DNA from: Candidatus Nanopelagicales bacterium
GTDB taxonomy: Bacteria; Actinomycetota; Actinomycetes; S36-B12; GCA-2699445
DNA: 64,000 nucleotides
Assembly: GCA_037045355.1 (NCBI GenBank)
Contig: JBAOHO010000026.1
Location: 62,001-126,000 of the forward strand
Reading direction: 5' to 3'
The notes beneath the pieces were generated by a model. The model did no database searches. It had not been told where the DNA came from and saw only the letters and a list, made by a program, of their open reading frames with translations. Both the position numbers and the translations under genes were made by a program. The first letter of the stretch is position 1. The number at the start of each line of letters is the position of its first letter. Shown piece by piece: positions 17,915-26,664 of this stretch.

Positions 17915-18694
17915 TCACTTCAGCCGACTGCTCGCCAGGATCGCGATCGCGTGACCCAGCGTCGACAAGGCTGCCAGCGGGAGCAGGGCTACCACGAGCA
18001 CCCGGGTTGCCGTCAGGTCGCCCAGTAGTGCATCGCCGACGGCGGCCACAAGGATCAAGAGGGTCATCTCGACCGAGTGGTAGATCCGGTGGAAGGGTAC
18101 GAAGCGGGCAGCGTTTCGCAGCGTGTTGAGGGCGCCGACCTGCGGAGCGGCTGCCTCGTCGGAATCAGCGATCTTGGGCAGTTGGGTCAGGTAGCGCGTG
18201 GACTCGGCCATGTCGTTCAGTGCCTTGTTCCACATCAGCAGTACTGCCAGCAGCGTCCCCGCGAGGATCCACCCGCTGTCCAGCGTGAATCCACCAGCAG
18301 CCCGCACCCCGAGTGCGATGGGGATCAGCCCTTCGGTGGTGTAGTGACCGATCTTGTCCAGGAATACGCCCGATGCCCCACTCGTGCCCCGCACGCGGGC
18401 AACCTCACCGTCCGATGCATCGACGAGCATCTGCAGTTGGGCCAGGAGGGCTGCAAGCACCGCCCCGGGGAGTCCGGGGATGAGCAGAGCGGCGGCGGTC
18501 GCCCAGCCGGTGAGGATCATGAGGCCGGTGACCCCGTTGGCGCTGATTCCGGTCGGCAACAGGGCTTTGGTGACGTAGGGCGAGAAGCGGCGCAGATACA
18601 GCGAGGCGGTCCAGTGCTCCGCACTGCGCCGACCGGTGATCGACGGGGGTTGGCCGATCGCGCGGATCTGCTCGATCGTGTAGCGCTCGGTCAT
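17915..18694 (-). CDS. CDP-alcohol phosphotransferase, variant active site
   Basis: 259-aa membrane protein of the CDP-alcohol phosphotransferase family. The signature reads D92, D95, G96, A99, R100, G109, D113 and then H117, where the family motif normally has a fourth Asp, the proposed catalytic base. Several hydrophobic helices follow. The change could alter chemistry or substrate, or abolish activity; the rest of the motif is intact, which argues for a working enzyme. The ATG overlaps the stop of the CGNR gene (ATGA), so the two are cotranscribed. It is not a close copy of the longer family member at 14011. Confidence 0.8.
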   Translation of the reverse strand: MTERYTIEQIRAIGQPPSITGRRSAEHWTASLYLRRFSPYVTKALLPTGISANGVTGLMILTGWATAAALLIPGLPGAVLAALLAQLQMLVDASDGEVARVRGTSGASGVFLDKIGHYTTEGLIPIALGVRAAGGFTLDSGWILAGTLLAVLLMWNKALNDMAESTRYLTQLPKIADSDEAAAPQVGALNTLRNAARFVPFHRIYHSVEMTLLILVAAVGDALLGDLTATRVLVVALLPLAALSTLGHAIAILASSRLK

Positions 18695-19254
18695 GGGTCG
18701 ATCCTGGCAGACCGTTGGACTCGGCGACGCTGACGGTAGGCCGCGACATTCGCCCTGTTACCGCAGTTGCCCACATCGCAGTAGCGCTTGGATCGGTTCT
18801 TGGACAGGTCGACGATCACTGCATCGCAGTCTTCTGCTGCGCAGACGCGCAACCGCGACATCTCCTTGGTGCGGATCACATCGATCATGGCCATTGCGGC
18901 CTCGACGGACATCCGGGTGGGCAGATCGGCTTCCGGGCCGGCGGCGTGCAGGTGCCAATCCCAGTCGTCGTGTTTGACGAGTTGGGGCAGGGCTCGCGCC
19001 TCCCGCAGTAGTCGATTGACAAGGTCTACGGCACCAGGTTCGTCGAGTTCCCAGAACTGCCGCAGGACGGGTCGCAGCTCCCGCACTCGGTCGAGTTCCT
19101 GGACGTCCCCGCTGCGCATGCCGCTCCATTTTTCGGCGACCACGAAACGATCCAAGGCGGGGGTGTCAGGGAGACCTTCGGCACGGCGGGCAGCGGTGTT
19201 CACCAGAGCCGCGGCACCGAGGATGGCGGACTCGGTGTCATAGGCAAAAATCAA
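18691..19254 (-). CDS. CGNR zinc-finger protein, putative transcriptional regulator
   Basis: 187 aa. The C-terminus carries the zinc-finger pattern CAAEDC ... RYCDVGNCGNRANVAAYRQR (about 138-178), the CGNR motif seen in actinobacterial putative stress regulators. The N-terminal ~130 residues are the helical ABATE-type domain that usually precedes it. The start is TTG 19254, selected by a near-perfect AAGGAG 5 nt upstream; no ATG/GTG in this frame fits. A TATGCT hexamer on the minus strand at 19296-19301 is a possible -10. It is cotranscribed with the variant CDP-alcohol phosphotransferase, which it may regulate. Confidence 0.8.
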   Translation of the reverse strand: MIFAYDTESAILGAAALVNTAARRAEGLPDTPALDRFVVAEKWSGMRSGDVQELDRVRELRPVLRQFWELDEPGAVDLVNRLLREARALPQLVKHDDWDWHLHAAGPEADLPTRMSVEAAMAMIDVIRTKEMSRLRVCAAEDCDAVIVDLSKNRSKRYCDVGNCGNRANVAAYRQRRRVQRSARIDP

Positions 19255-19320
19255 GTTGACTCCTTACGCGACCCACCAGTAGTGTCATGGGCAACAGCAT
19301 AGTTTGACCCTTACCAGTCT

Positions 19321-19376
19321 GAGAAGAGACCTATCCGAGAAGAGCCCTATCAGAGGAGAGACTTATCAGAGAAGAG
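19321..19376. repeat. 16-nt tandem repeat, 3.5 copies
   Basis: Units of 16 nt (GAGAAGAGACCTATCC and variants) at 19321, 19337 and 19353, plus a half unit to 19376. They are imperfect and lie in the gap between the divergent CGNR and EamA genes. Confidence 0.8.
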
Positions 19377-19433
19377 CTCCAGCGCATGAGTGAGCTCCCG
19401 ACAAGAGTCTCCCCGGTGAGGGAGGCAGAGGGA

Positions 19434-19520
19434 TCCCGACAGGGGGACAGAGGGCCCCCGACGAGGGGAGACAAGGACCCCGATGAGGAGAGACAAGGGC
19501 CCCGATGGGGAGAGACAAGG
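19434..19520. repeat. 22-nt tandem repeat, about 4 copies, supplying an RBS
   Basis: Units start at 19434, 19456, 19478 and 19500, each roughly CCCCGAtGaGGaGAGACAAGG. The last copy ends in ACAAGG and, with the next two bases, forms the AAGGAG ribosome-binding site of the EamA gene (ATG 19530). Confidence 0.8.
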
Positions 19521-19529
19521 AGTAGTGCG

Positions 19530-20513
19530 ATGACCGCTGGACCCGACGTCCGCAGCACGGGACTGGTGATCGCGATCGTTTCGTCGCTGGCCTTCGCGTT
19601 GTCCGGTCCGCTGGCAAAGCCGCTGCTCGACGCCGGCTGGTCGTCCGGCGGTACCGCGATGGTGCGGATCGGGGGTGCGGCCGTGGTGCTGCTGGTTCCT
19701 ACGGCGGTTCTGCTCGTGCGTTCGCGCGGACGTGCCCTGGTCGGCAATTCCCGATTCCTGATCGGATACGGCGTGTTTCCCATCGCCGGCGCTCAGCTGG
19801 GCTTCTTCAGTGCGATCCAGACTTTGCCCGTGGGGGTTGCATTGTTGATCGAGTACCTCGCCCCCGTGTTCGTCGTGCTGTGGTTGTGGGTGCGCCGCGG
19901 GCAGCGGCCCGGCCGCTTGACCATCCTGGGTGGCGCGGCGGCCATGGTCGGATTGTTCTTGGTGCTGGACCTCTCGGGTGGGGGTTCGATCGATCCGGTC
20001 GGGGTGGCTTGGGCGCTGATGGCCTCTGCCTGCGTGGTGGTCTATTTCCTCCTCTCGGCGACCGTGGCCGACGACTTGTCTCCGGTTCTGGTCATCGGTG
20101 CCGGAATGGTCATCGGCTGGGTGGTGCTGGCTGCCGTGGCGCTTCTGGGTGTATTGCCGGTCACCGTGGTCGCGACGTCAGCCTCGCTGGCGGGAGCGAC
20201 GCTGCCTTGGTGGGTTTTCGCGACGGGTCTGGTGCTGGTCGCCACGGTGTTCGCCTACCTGACGGGGATCGTCGCTGTCGGGCGGCTCGGCGCGCGCTTG
20301 TCGTCCTTCGTCGCACTGTCCGAGGTCGTGTTCGCCGCAGGGTTGTCGTGGCTGCTGCTCGCGCAAGTTCCGAATGGCAGTCAGCTGCTCGGTGGTGCGT
20401 TGATCCTCGTCGGGGTCGTGTTCGTGCGCCTCGGTGAGCCCCCTGCCGACCCCCTCGCCGATTCGACGGGTCGCGAACTTGTGACGGAGGAACTCAGAGA
20501 TCCAGTCCGGTGA
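19530..20513 (+). CDS. EamA-family (DMT) transporter
   Basis: 327 aa, about ten hydrophobic segments forming two EamA repeats (about 8-140 and 155-290), as in RhaT/YddG-like metabolite exporters and permeases. The start is ATG 19530 with AAGGAG 7 nt upstream; an in-frame extension to 19386 would read through the tandem repeat and is unlikely. The last 20 nt overlap tail-to-tail with the aldehyde dehydrogenase gene on the other strand. The substrate is unknown; amino acids or sugars are typical for the family. Confidence 0.85.
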   Translation: MTAGPDVRSTGLVIAIVSSLAFALSGPLAKPLLDAGWSSGGTAMVRIGGAAVVLLVPTAVLLVRSRGRALVGNSRFLIGYGVFPIAGAQLGFFSAIQTLPVGVALLIEYLAPVFVVLWLWVRRGQRPGRLTILGGAAAMVGLFLVLDLSGGGSIDPVGVAWALMASACVVVYFLLSATVADDLSPVLVIGAGMVIGWVVLAAVALLGVLPVTVVATSASLAGATLPWWVFATGLVLVATVFAYLTGIVAVGRLGARLSSFVALSEVVFAAGLSWLLLAQVPNGSQLLGGALILVGVVFVRLGEPPADPLADSTGRELVTEELRDPVR

Positions 20514-21936
20514 GCACCAACACCCGGTCGTGCGTGAAGTCCACCATGGCCGAGCGCAGACCCTCGCGCCCGAAGCCGGAGGATTTCACCCCGCCGTACG
20601 GCATCTGATCGGCCCGGAACGACGGGACGTCGCCGATGATCACGCCGCCGACATGTAGCTCCCGATGGGCGCGGAAGGCCGTCTTGAGGTTGTGTGTGAA
20701 AATGCCGGCCTGCAGCCCGAATCGGGAGTTGTTGATCGTCGCGAAGGCGTCATCGGTATCCCGCACGGTCGTGATCGTCATCACGGGACCGAAGACCTCC
20801 TCACAGGCCACTGCCGAGTCCGCCGGCGCATCCGCGACCAGGGTGGGCGCGATCGTTGTGTCGGACCGGCTGCCGCCGGTCAGAATCTTGGCTCCGGCGG
20901 CCACGGCATCGGTGATCCATGATTCGATGCGGTCGGCGGCGGCGGTGTTGATCACGGGGCCGACCACCACCCCGTCGTCCAACGGAGAGCCCGTCGGTAA
21001 GGCCTGCATCTGGGCCACCAGGCGTGGCGTGAATGCGTCATACAGGGATTCGGCGACCAGGATGCGTTGGACGGACACGCACGATTGCCCCGCTTGGTAG
21101 TTGCCGAAGGTGGCGATGCGTTGGGCTGCCCAGTCGAGATCGTCGTCGGATGACCAGTCGGCGAGCACTGCGGCGGCAGCGTTCCCCCCGAGTTCGAGGA
21201 CCACGTGTTTCGTCGGCTGCTCCGACTGGATATGGAATCCGACGGTCTCCGATCCTGTGAACGATATGACGGGCAGACGAGGGTCCGCGACGAGTTCGGC
21301 GGTGGCCTGGTTGTCGAGGGGCAGGACAGACCACATGCCCGGCGGCAGATCGGTCTCCGCCAGGATCTCGCCCAGGAGCAGTGCGGTCAGCGGTGTTGCG
21401 GGGGCCGGCTTGATGACGATCGGAGCCCCCACCGCGAGCGCCGGGGCGACCTTGTGGGCGACCAGATTGAGGGGGAAGTTGAACGGTGCGATGCCCAGGA
21501 CAGGGCCATGCGGGAATCTGCGCACCAGTGCCATGCGTCCCACCGCGCTCGCCTCGGTATCGAGCCGCTGCAGCTCTCCGGACCAACGCCGCGCCTCTTC
21601 GGCCGCCCAGCGGAACGTGGACACGGCCCGGATGGCCTCGATCCGGGACCACATCAGCGGTTTGCCGTTCTCGGCGGTGATCAGGTGTGCGATCTCCTCC
21701 GATCGTTCACTGATCTGCTGCGAGACATGCATCAAGGCATCGGCCCGTTGAGCGGCGCTGGTGGCGTTCGCTGCGGCCTGACTGGTGTCGGCAGCGACCA
21801 CAGCTGCCTCGATGTCCTCCGGCGCGGGAAGGTAATGCTCGGCGACAGGTGAACCGTCGTATGGGTTGTGGACCGTGTGCAGTTCCCCGCTTGTCCGAGG
21901 CCGCCCCGCAACCCAGAACGGGTGGGGGTCGGTCAT
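20494..21936 (-). CDS. aldehyde dehydrogenase family protein
   Basis: 480 aa with a full ALDH fold. N153 (PFNFPLNL), K176 (IKPAPATP), the general base E248 (LELGG) and nucleophile C286 (GQSCVSVQR) are present. It oxidises an aldehyde to the acid with NAD(P)+. The ATG overlaps the stop of the class III aminotransferase (ATGA), so it most likely oxidises the semialdehyde that enzyme makes, for example succinate semialdehyde (GabD role) or an aminoadipate-type semialdehyde. The subfamily cannot be fixed by eye. Confidence 0.9.
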   Translation of the reverse strand: MTDPHPFWVAGRPRTSGELHTVHNPYDGSPVAEHYLPAPEDIEAAVVAADTSQAAANATSAAQRADALMHVSQQISERSEEIAHLITAENGKPLMWSRIEAIRAVSTFRWAAEEARRWSGELQRLDTEASAVGRMALVRRFPHGPVLGIAPFNFPLNLVAHKVAPALAVGAPIVIKPAPATPLTALLLGEILAETDLPPGMWSVLPLDNQATAELVADPRLPVISFTGSETVGFHIQSEQPTKHVVLELGGNAAAAVLADWSSDDDLDWAAQRIATFGNYQAGQSCVSVQRILVAESLYDAFTPRLVAQMQALPTGSPLDDGVVVGPVINTAAADRIESWITDAVAAGAKILTGGSRSDTTIAPTLVADAPADSAVACEEVFGPVMTITTVRDTDDAFATINNSRFGLQAGIFTHNLKTAFRAHRELHVGGVIIGDVPSFRADQMPYGGVKSSGFGREGLRSAMVDFTHDRVLVLTGLDL

Positions 21937-23276
21937 CGAGCGGCCTCGGCGATGATCGCCGCGGACAAGACGTCCATCGCGTCGGACAACAACTCGTCAC
22001 CGATCACCAGTGGTGGCAGCAGCCGGATGACGTTGCCGTAGGTGCCCGCGGTGAGGATGACCACACCCTGCTGGGCGCAGGACGCGGCGATCTTCTTGGG
22101 CAAGTCGGGCAGTGGTGTGAGCGTTCCTGGTTCGGTGAACTCGATGGCCATCATGGCTCCCCGCCCCCGCACTTCGGCGATCACGTCGACTTTGCCCTGA
22201 ACGTCGGTCAGTCGCTGCAGCATGATGTCGCCGATGTGACGCGCACGGGCCGCCAGGTCCAGTTCGCGCATGGTCTGGATGGAGGCCATCGCGGCAGCGC
22301 AGGTGACCGGGTTACCTCCGTAGGTCCCACCGAGCCCACCGACGTGGACGCTGTCCATGATCTCGGCGCGGCCGGTGACCGCCGCCAGCGGTAGTCCACC
22401 GGCGATCCCCTTGGCGGTCGTGATCACATCCGGTACGACACCTTCGTGGTCGCTCGCGAACCATTCACCGGTGCGGCAGAAGCCGGTCTGGATCTCGTCA
22501 GCGATAAACACCGCGCCGTTGTCCGTGCACCACTGCTGAATCGCCGCCAGGAATCCTGGGGCGGGGACGACGAAGCCGCCCTCGCCCTTGATCGGTTCGA
22601 TGATCACGGCTGCGACGTTGTGCCCGCCGACCTCGAACTCGATCCGCTGCAGTGATCGGGCAGCGGCAGCCTGGCCGTCGAGACCATCGCGCAGGGGATA
22701 GGACGTCGGGACGCGGTAGACCTCCGAGGCGAACGGACCGAACGACTCCTTGTAGGGCATGTTCTTGGCCGTCATGCCCATCGTGAGGTTGGTCCGACCG
22801 TGGTAGGCGTGCTCGAAAACGACCACCGCATGGCGGTGGGTGAAGGCCCGGGACACTTTCACGGCATTCTCGACGGCCTCCGCGCCGGAGTTGAACAGCG
22901 CCGAGTGCTTGTCGTGATCCCCGGGGGTGAGTTCGTTGAGCTGTTCGCACACCTCGATGTACGGCTCGTAGCCGGCCACCATGAAGCATGTGTGGGTCAG
23001 TTTGTGCACCTGCTCTGTCACGCCCTGGGCAACGAGCGGAGCCGCGTTACCTACGTTCGTCACAGCGATGCCGGACCCCATATCGATGAAGGAGTTGCCG
23101 TCCACATCGATGATCACGCCTCCGCCTGCACGGTCGGCGTAGATCGGCACCGCCGCTCCCAGCGCGGCGGACACCGACACTGCCCGGCGGGCGGCCAGTG
23201 CCTGGGACCGTGGTCCGGGGATCTCGGTCACGACCTTGCGGACCTGGGGGAGTTCGGGGCCGAAGGGTTCAGTCAT
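21933..23276 (-). CDS. gabT: class III aminotransferase, probable 4-aminobutyrate transaminase
   Basis: 447 aa, fold-type I PLP enzyme. D260 in IADEIQTGF contacts the pyridine nitrogen and K289 in TTAKGIAGG binds PLP; FNSGAEAVENAVK (128-140) contacts the phosphate. Its length and motifs match GabT. It would turn GABA (or a similar omega-amine) and 2-oxoglutarate into semialdehyde and glutamate. It is coupled to the aldehyde dehydrogenase downstream and preceded, same strand, by a saccharopine-dehydrogenase-like enzyme; an amino-acid permease is divergent. Lysine or other omega-amino acids are alternative substrates. Confidence 0.8.
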   Translation of the reverse strand: MTEPFGPELPQVRKVVTEIPGPRSQALAARRAVSVSAALGAAVPIYADRAGGGVIIDVDGNSFIDMGSGIAVTNVGNAAPLVAQGVTEQVHKLTHTCFMVAGYEPYIEVCEQLNELTPGDHDKHSALFNSGAEAVENAVKVSRAFTHRHAVVVFEHAYHGRTNLTMGMTAKNMPYKESFGPFASEVYRVPTSYPLRDGLDGQAAAARSLQRIEFEVGGHNVAAVIIEPIKGEGGFVVPAPGFLAAIQQWCTDNGAVFIADEIQTGFCRTGEWFASDHEGVVPDVITTAKGIAGGLPLAAVTGRAEIMDSVHVGGLGGTYGGNPVTCAAAMASIQTMRELDLAARARHIGDIMLQRLTDVQGKVDVIAEVRGRGAMMAIEFTEPGTLTPLPDLPKKIAASCAQQGVVILTAGTYGNVIRLLPPLVIGDELLSDAMDVLSAAIIAEAAR

Positions 23277-23295
23277 GGTTTCTCGTCATCTCCGT

Positions 23296-23436
23296 GGGTG
23301 TGCGGGTGTGCGGGTGTGCGGTCTGCCTGTGTGCGGGTCTGCCTGTGTGCATCTGTGTCTGGTGGTGTTCGTCGGTGTCGTTCGTCGGTGTCGTTTCGCG
23401 GCACTCACGGCACTTCACGGCACTTCACGGCACTGC
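23296..23436. repeat. stacked short tandem repeats between two catabolic genes
   Basis: Four arrays in about 140 nt: GGGTGTGC three times (23296-23319); a 15/16-nt unit GGGTCTGCCTGTGTGC twice (23320-23350); a GTTCGTCGGTGTC unit twice (about 23369-23393); and GGCACTTCAC-type 10-nt units at about 23400-23436. The last array overlaps the 3' end of the saccharopine-dehydrogenase-like gene. Confidence 0.75.
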
Positions 23437-24651
23437 CGTGGGGGTGCGCTCCTGGAGCTGCCACTGCTGGCCGTAGCCGTTCGTCAGCAAGTCCAGGAAA
23501 GGCTCGCTCGGCATTGCCTCCGGACCGAGCACGCCGGCACCTGACCACTGGCCGGTCGCGAGGAGTTCCAGGGCGACCACCGGGTTCATGGCTGTCTGCC
23601 AGACCACGGCCTGGGCTCCGTATTCCGTCATGGTCCAGTCGTTGTCGGCCACGTGGTAGAGGTAAACCTCACGAGGATTACCGTCCTTGCCCGTGCCGGT
23701 GACCCACAGACCGGCGCAGGTCTTGCCGGACATCTTGTCGCCGAGGGTGAGGGGGTCGGGCAAGCATGCGGCCACGACATCGCGGGGGCTGACCTCGTGA
23801 TGGCCGACCTTGACCGGTTCGGTGCGGTCCAGGCCGAGTTTGCGCAGTGTCTTCAGGACTTCGATGAACTCATCGCCCAGTCCGAACTTGAAGGTGACGC
23901 GTTGAGCGTCGATCCACCGCGGCATCAGGAGGACTTCTTCGTGTTCGACGTTCACGCACTCGACCGGTCCGATGCCTTCCGGAAAATCGAACACCTCCGG
24001 CTCGCTGAAGGGTTCGGTGGTGTACCAGCCGCGGTCCTTCTCCCAGATGACCGGTGGGTTCAGGCACTCCTCGATCACGGTCCAGATCGAGAACGACGGC
24101 GCGAAGTCGTAGCCGTGCACCACGAGGTCGGAGGCGTCGCGGACCCCGAGTTCGTCGATCTCGCTGAAGAGGTTGTCCGCGGCATACCGGGCGAACACAT
24201 CCGCGAGCCCGGGTTCGACGCCGATGCCCACCAGGGCCAACCGGCCTTTCGCCCCCCAGGAGTCGGAGTGGGCGAACTGGTCATCGCCCAACTTCACCCC
24301 GGTCAACTCATAGGGCTTGTCCGGATGGCGGCTGGACAGACTCATGGCCGTATCCAGGTAGTCGGCGCCGGCCAGGAAGGCTCCCTCGAAGATGTCGACG
24401 ACGAATCGAGGATCGACGGCGTTGAGGACATGCGTGACGCGCAACTCCCGGCATGCGTTCGCGACATGCTGCGGGTCGGAGGCGTCCAGCTGAATCGCGG
24501 AGAAACGGTCGTCGCCGATGCGGTCCACCAACGCTTGGGCACGCACTTGGTCGTAGTCGGCCACCACGAAGTGCTCGAAGAAGTCTCGTCGGGCTGCGAT
24601 CAATGCGGCCGACGAGCCGACCCCGCCGGCGCCGATCATGAGGATGCGCAT
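23425..24651 (-). CDS. saccharopine dehydrogenase family protein
   Basis: 408 aa. An N-terminal Rossmann fold opens with MRILMIGAGGVGSSAALIAA (GxGGxG, residues 1-20); the C-terminal half matches the saccharopine dehydrogenase/homospermidine synthase-like fold. ATG 24651 has GAAGGAGA upstream. It sits at the head of the minus-strand gabT-ALDH run, separated from gabT by a repeat-filled 148-nt gap. It may reductively join or split an amino acid and an oxo-acid before transamination. Saccharopine itself is only one possible substrate. Confidence 0.8.
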   Translation of the reverse strand: MRILMIGAGGVGSSAALIAARRDFFEHFVVADYDQVRAQALVDRIGDDRFSAIQLDASDPQHVANACRELRVTHVLNAVDPRFVVDIFEGAFLAGADYLDTAMSLSSRHPDKPYELTGVKLGDDQFAHSDSWGAKGRLALVGIGVEPGLADVFARYAADNLFSEIDELGVRDASDLVVHGYDFAPSFSIWTVIEECLNPPVIWEKDRGWYTTEPFSEPEVFDFPEGIGPVECVNVEHEEVLLMPRWIDAQRVTFKFGLGDEFIEVLKTLRKLGLDRTEPVKVGHHEVSPRDVVAACLPDPLTLGDKMSGKTCAGLWVTGTGKDGNPREVYLYHVADNDWTMTEYGAQAVVWQTAMNPVVALELLATGQWSGAGVLGPEAMPSEPFLDLLTNGYGQQWQLQERTPTAVP

Positions 24652-24678
24652 CTGTTCTCCTTCGTCAGTGGTGATGAG

Positions 24679-24758
24679 TTCTCGCTGGTGGGTGGATCTT
24701 CTCGCTGGTGGGTGGATCTTCTTGCTGGGTGGTGGATCTTCTTGCTGGGTGGTGGACC
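24679..24758. repeat. 20-nt tandem repeat, four copies
   Basis: Units at 24679, 24699, 24719 and 24739: two copies of TTCTCGCTGGTGGGTGGATC and two of a TTCTTGCTGGGTGGTGGATC variant. They lie in the divergent gap upstream of the saccharopine-dehydrogenase-like gene. Confidence 0.85.
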
Positions 24759-24785
24759 TTCTCCGTGTGTGAGGGGACCGCTCTC

Positions 24786-24887
24786 ACCTCGTGAGTGGAT
24801 CCCTGTCATCTCGTGAGTGGATCCCTGTCATCTCGTGAGTGGATCCCTGTCATCTCGTGAGTGGATCCCTGTCATCTCGTTAGTGGA
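24786..24887. repeat. 22-nt tandem repeat, 4.6 copies
   Basis: Near-identical 22-nt units start at 24786, 24808, 24830 and 24852, with a partial one at 24874. The core is TCGTGAGTGGATCCCTGTCA. They are adjacent to a different 20-nt array. No gene is supported in 24652-25026. Confidence 0.9.
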
Positions 24888-25026
24888 ATGGTGGCAGACT
24901 TCACCTGCACGATGCGATGCGGAGCCCGGTCACCTCGATCCACGGAATCGTTGTGGTGGATGGCCACCACAGTACGCTTTCCGTGTCGGCGGAGGGAAGG
25001 TCGCCGCGAAACCCATAGGGGGTGCG

Positions 25027-26550
25027 GTGGACGAAGCGCTGGAACCACAGATCGATGACCTCAAAGAGAAGGGGCTCGAGCAGGACGCCGTCGGCCTAGC
25101 CGGCAGCATCACGATAGGACTGGCATCAACGGCGCCGGCCTTCTCCCTGGCGGCCACGGTCGGCTATCTGGCCATCGAAGTCGGCAACTTCGCGCCGGCG
25201 GCGATCCTCGTGGCGTTCATCCCGATCATTTTCGTGGCGATCGCTTACCGCGAGCTGAACCGTGTCATCCCCGACTGCGGCACGACGTTCACCTGGGCCA
25301 CCAAGGCGTTCACCCCCCGGATCGGTTGGCTGGGCGGTTGGGGCGTCGCCGTCGCCGGAGTCATTTTCATGGCCAACGCCGCCGATGTCGTCGGGATCTA
25401 CGCGGTCGAACTCTACGGAGCGCTCACTGGGCACGAGGACCCATCGGCACTGGCGGACAGCCGACGCCTGGTCGTCCCGATCGGGGTCCTGTTCATCATC
25501 GTCATGAGTGTCATCAACTACCGGGGCATCGAGGGTGGCGCCCGGATGCAGTACTTCATGGTGGCCGTGCAGTTCCTGGCGCTCGGTGCCATCATCGTGG
25601 CCGCTTTCTGGCACGTGTCGCAGGGGACGCAGAACCCCGACGCCGACGCGTTCTCGTGGGAGTGGTTCAACCCCCTGGCGATCGATGGCTGGAGTTCGTT
25701 CGTCCAGGCGGCGTTGCTGGCGATCTTCATCTTCTGGGGCTTCGATACCACCCTGGCGATCAACGAGGAAACCAAGGACAGCGAGCGCACCCCCGGTCGC
25801 GCCGCGGTCATCAGTACCGTCATCCTCCTGGGGACCTACCTCCTGGTCACCATCGCGCTGCAGATGTATGCGGGTGTCGAGCGGTCCGGCCTTGGTGCCA
25901 AGAAGAGCGCCGACGACGTGTTCGCCAAGGTGGCCGATGGATTGCTCGGATCATGGGGGCTGCCGCTGCTGCTGCTTACGGTCCTGATCAGCGCCGCCGC
26001 TTCGATGCAGACCACGATCATGCCGACAGCTAGGGGCACCTTGGCCATGGGTGTGTACAAGGCACTGCCCGACCGCTTCGCCGCGGTCCACCCCAAGTAC
26101 CTCTCCCCATGGTTCTCCACCCTGATCATGGCCGTGGTGGCCATCGTGTTCTACGTGGGGTTCAAGTGGATCAGCGAGGACATGTTGGCGGACACCATCC
26201 TGTCCATCGGACTGGCCATCGCGTTCTACTACGCGGTCACCGGATTCTCCGCTGCCTGGTACTTCCGCAAGGACATGTTCCTCGGCGTCCGGGAGTTCTT
26301 CTCCCTGTTCCTGCTGCCCCTGCTCGGCGCGCTGATCATGACCGGTGTGTTCCTGCAGAGCGCCTACGACATGTACGACCCGGACTACGGATACACCGTG
26401 CTGCTGGGTATCGGCGGGGTGTTCGTGATGGGGGTCGGGGCCCTGCTGGCGGGTGTCGTGCTGATGATCGTCTGGAACATCGTGGCCCCGCCCTTCTTCC
26501 GCGGCGAAACACTGCATCACGACACCCCGGTTCTCGTGCCCGACGTCTGA
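25027..26550 (+). CDS. APC-family amino acid permease
   Basis: About 507 aa from GTG 25027 (AGGGGG just upstream), which removes a 70-residue extension made of repeat translation. Twelve or so hydrophobic segments begin with GLAGSITIGLASTAPAFSLA, the substrate-binding first helix of APC transporters, and GTTFTWATKAFTPRIGW follows. It probably imports the amino acid or amine degraded by the divergent saccharopine dehydrogenase/aminotransferase/ALDH genes. Confidence 0.85.
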   Translation: MDEALEPQIDDLKEKGLEQDAVGLAGSITIGLASTAPAFSLAATVGYLAIEVGNFAPAAILVAFIPIIFVAIAYRELNRVIPDCGTTFTWATKAFTPRIGWLGGWGVAVAGVIFMANAADVVGIYAVELYGALTGHEDPSALADSRRLVVPIGVLFIIVMSVINYRGIEGGARMQYFMVAVQFLALGAIIVAAFWHVSQGTQNPDADAFSWEWFNPLAIDGWSSFVQAALLAIFIFWGFDTTLAINEETKDSERTPGRAAVISTVILLGTYLLVTIALQMYAGVERSGLGAKKSADDVFAKVADGLLGSWGLPLLLLTVLISAAASMQTTIMPTARGTLAMGVYKALPDRFAAVHPKYLSPWFSTLIMAVVAIVFYVGFKWISEDMLADTILSIGLAIAFYYAVTGFSAAWYFRKDMFLGVREFFSLFLLPLLGALIMTGVFLQSAYDMYDPDYGYTVLLGIGGVFVMGVGALLAGVVLMIVWNIVAPPFFRGETLHHDTPVLVPDV

Positions 26551-26632
26551 GACCGCCAGCGGCCCGCGACTGCGCAGTGTGTCCTGGGGTCCACCTGAGG
26601 GGTTCCCGACGATCCTCCCCGGGGCGGTCGCA

Positions 26633-26638
26633 TACCGT
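26633..26638 (+). promoter_or_regulatory. possible -10 hexamer TACCGT
   Basis: TACCGT lies 26 nt upstream of GTG 26665 and fits the TAnnnT -10 seen elsewhere in the window, with GGGAGGT as ribosome-binding site in the leader. No clear -35. Confidence 0.3.
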
Positions 26639-26664
26639 GATGGCGAGCAGATCGGGAGGTTCGG

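Noticed and set aside
19386..19529. 48-residue N-terminal extension of the EamA transporter
   Set aside because: It is encoded by the 22-nt repeat; the ATG at 19530 has its own strong ribosome-binding site and starts right before the first helix.
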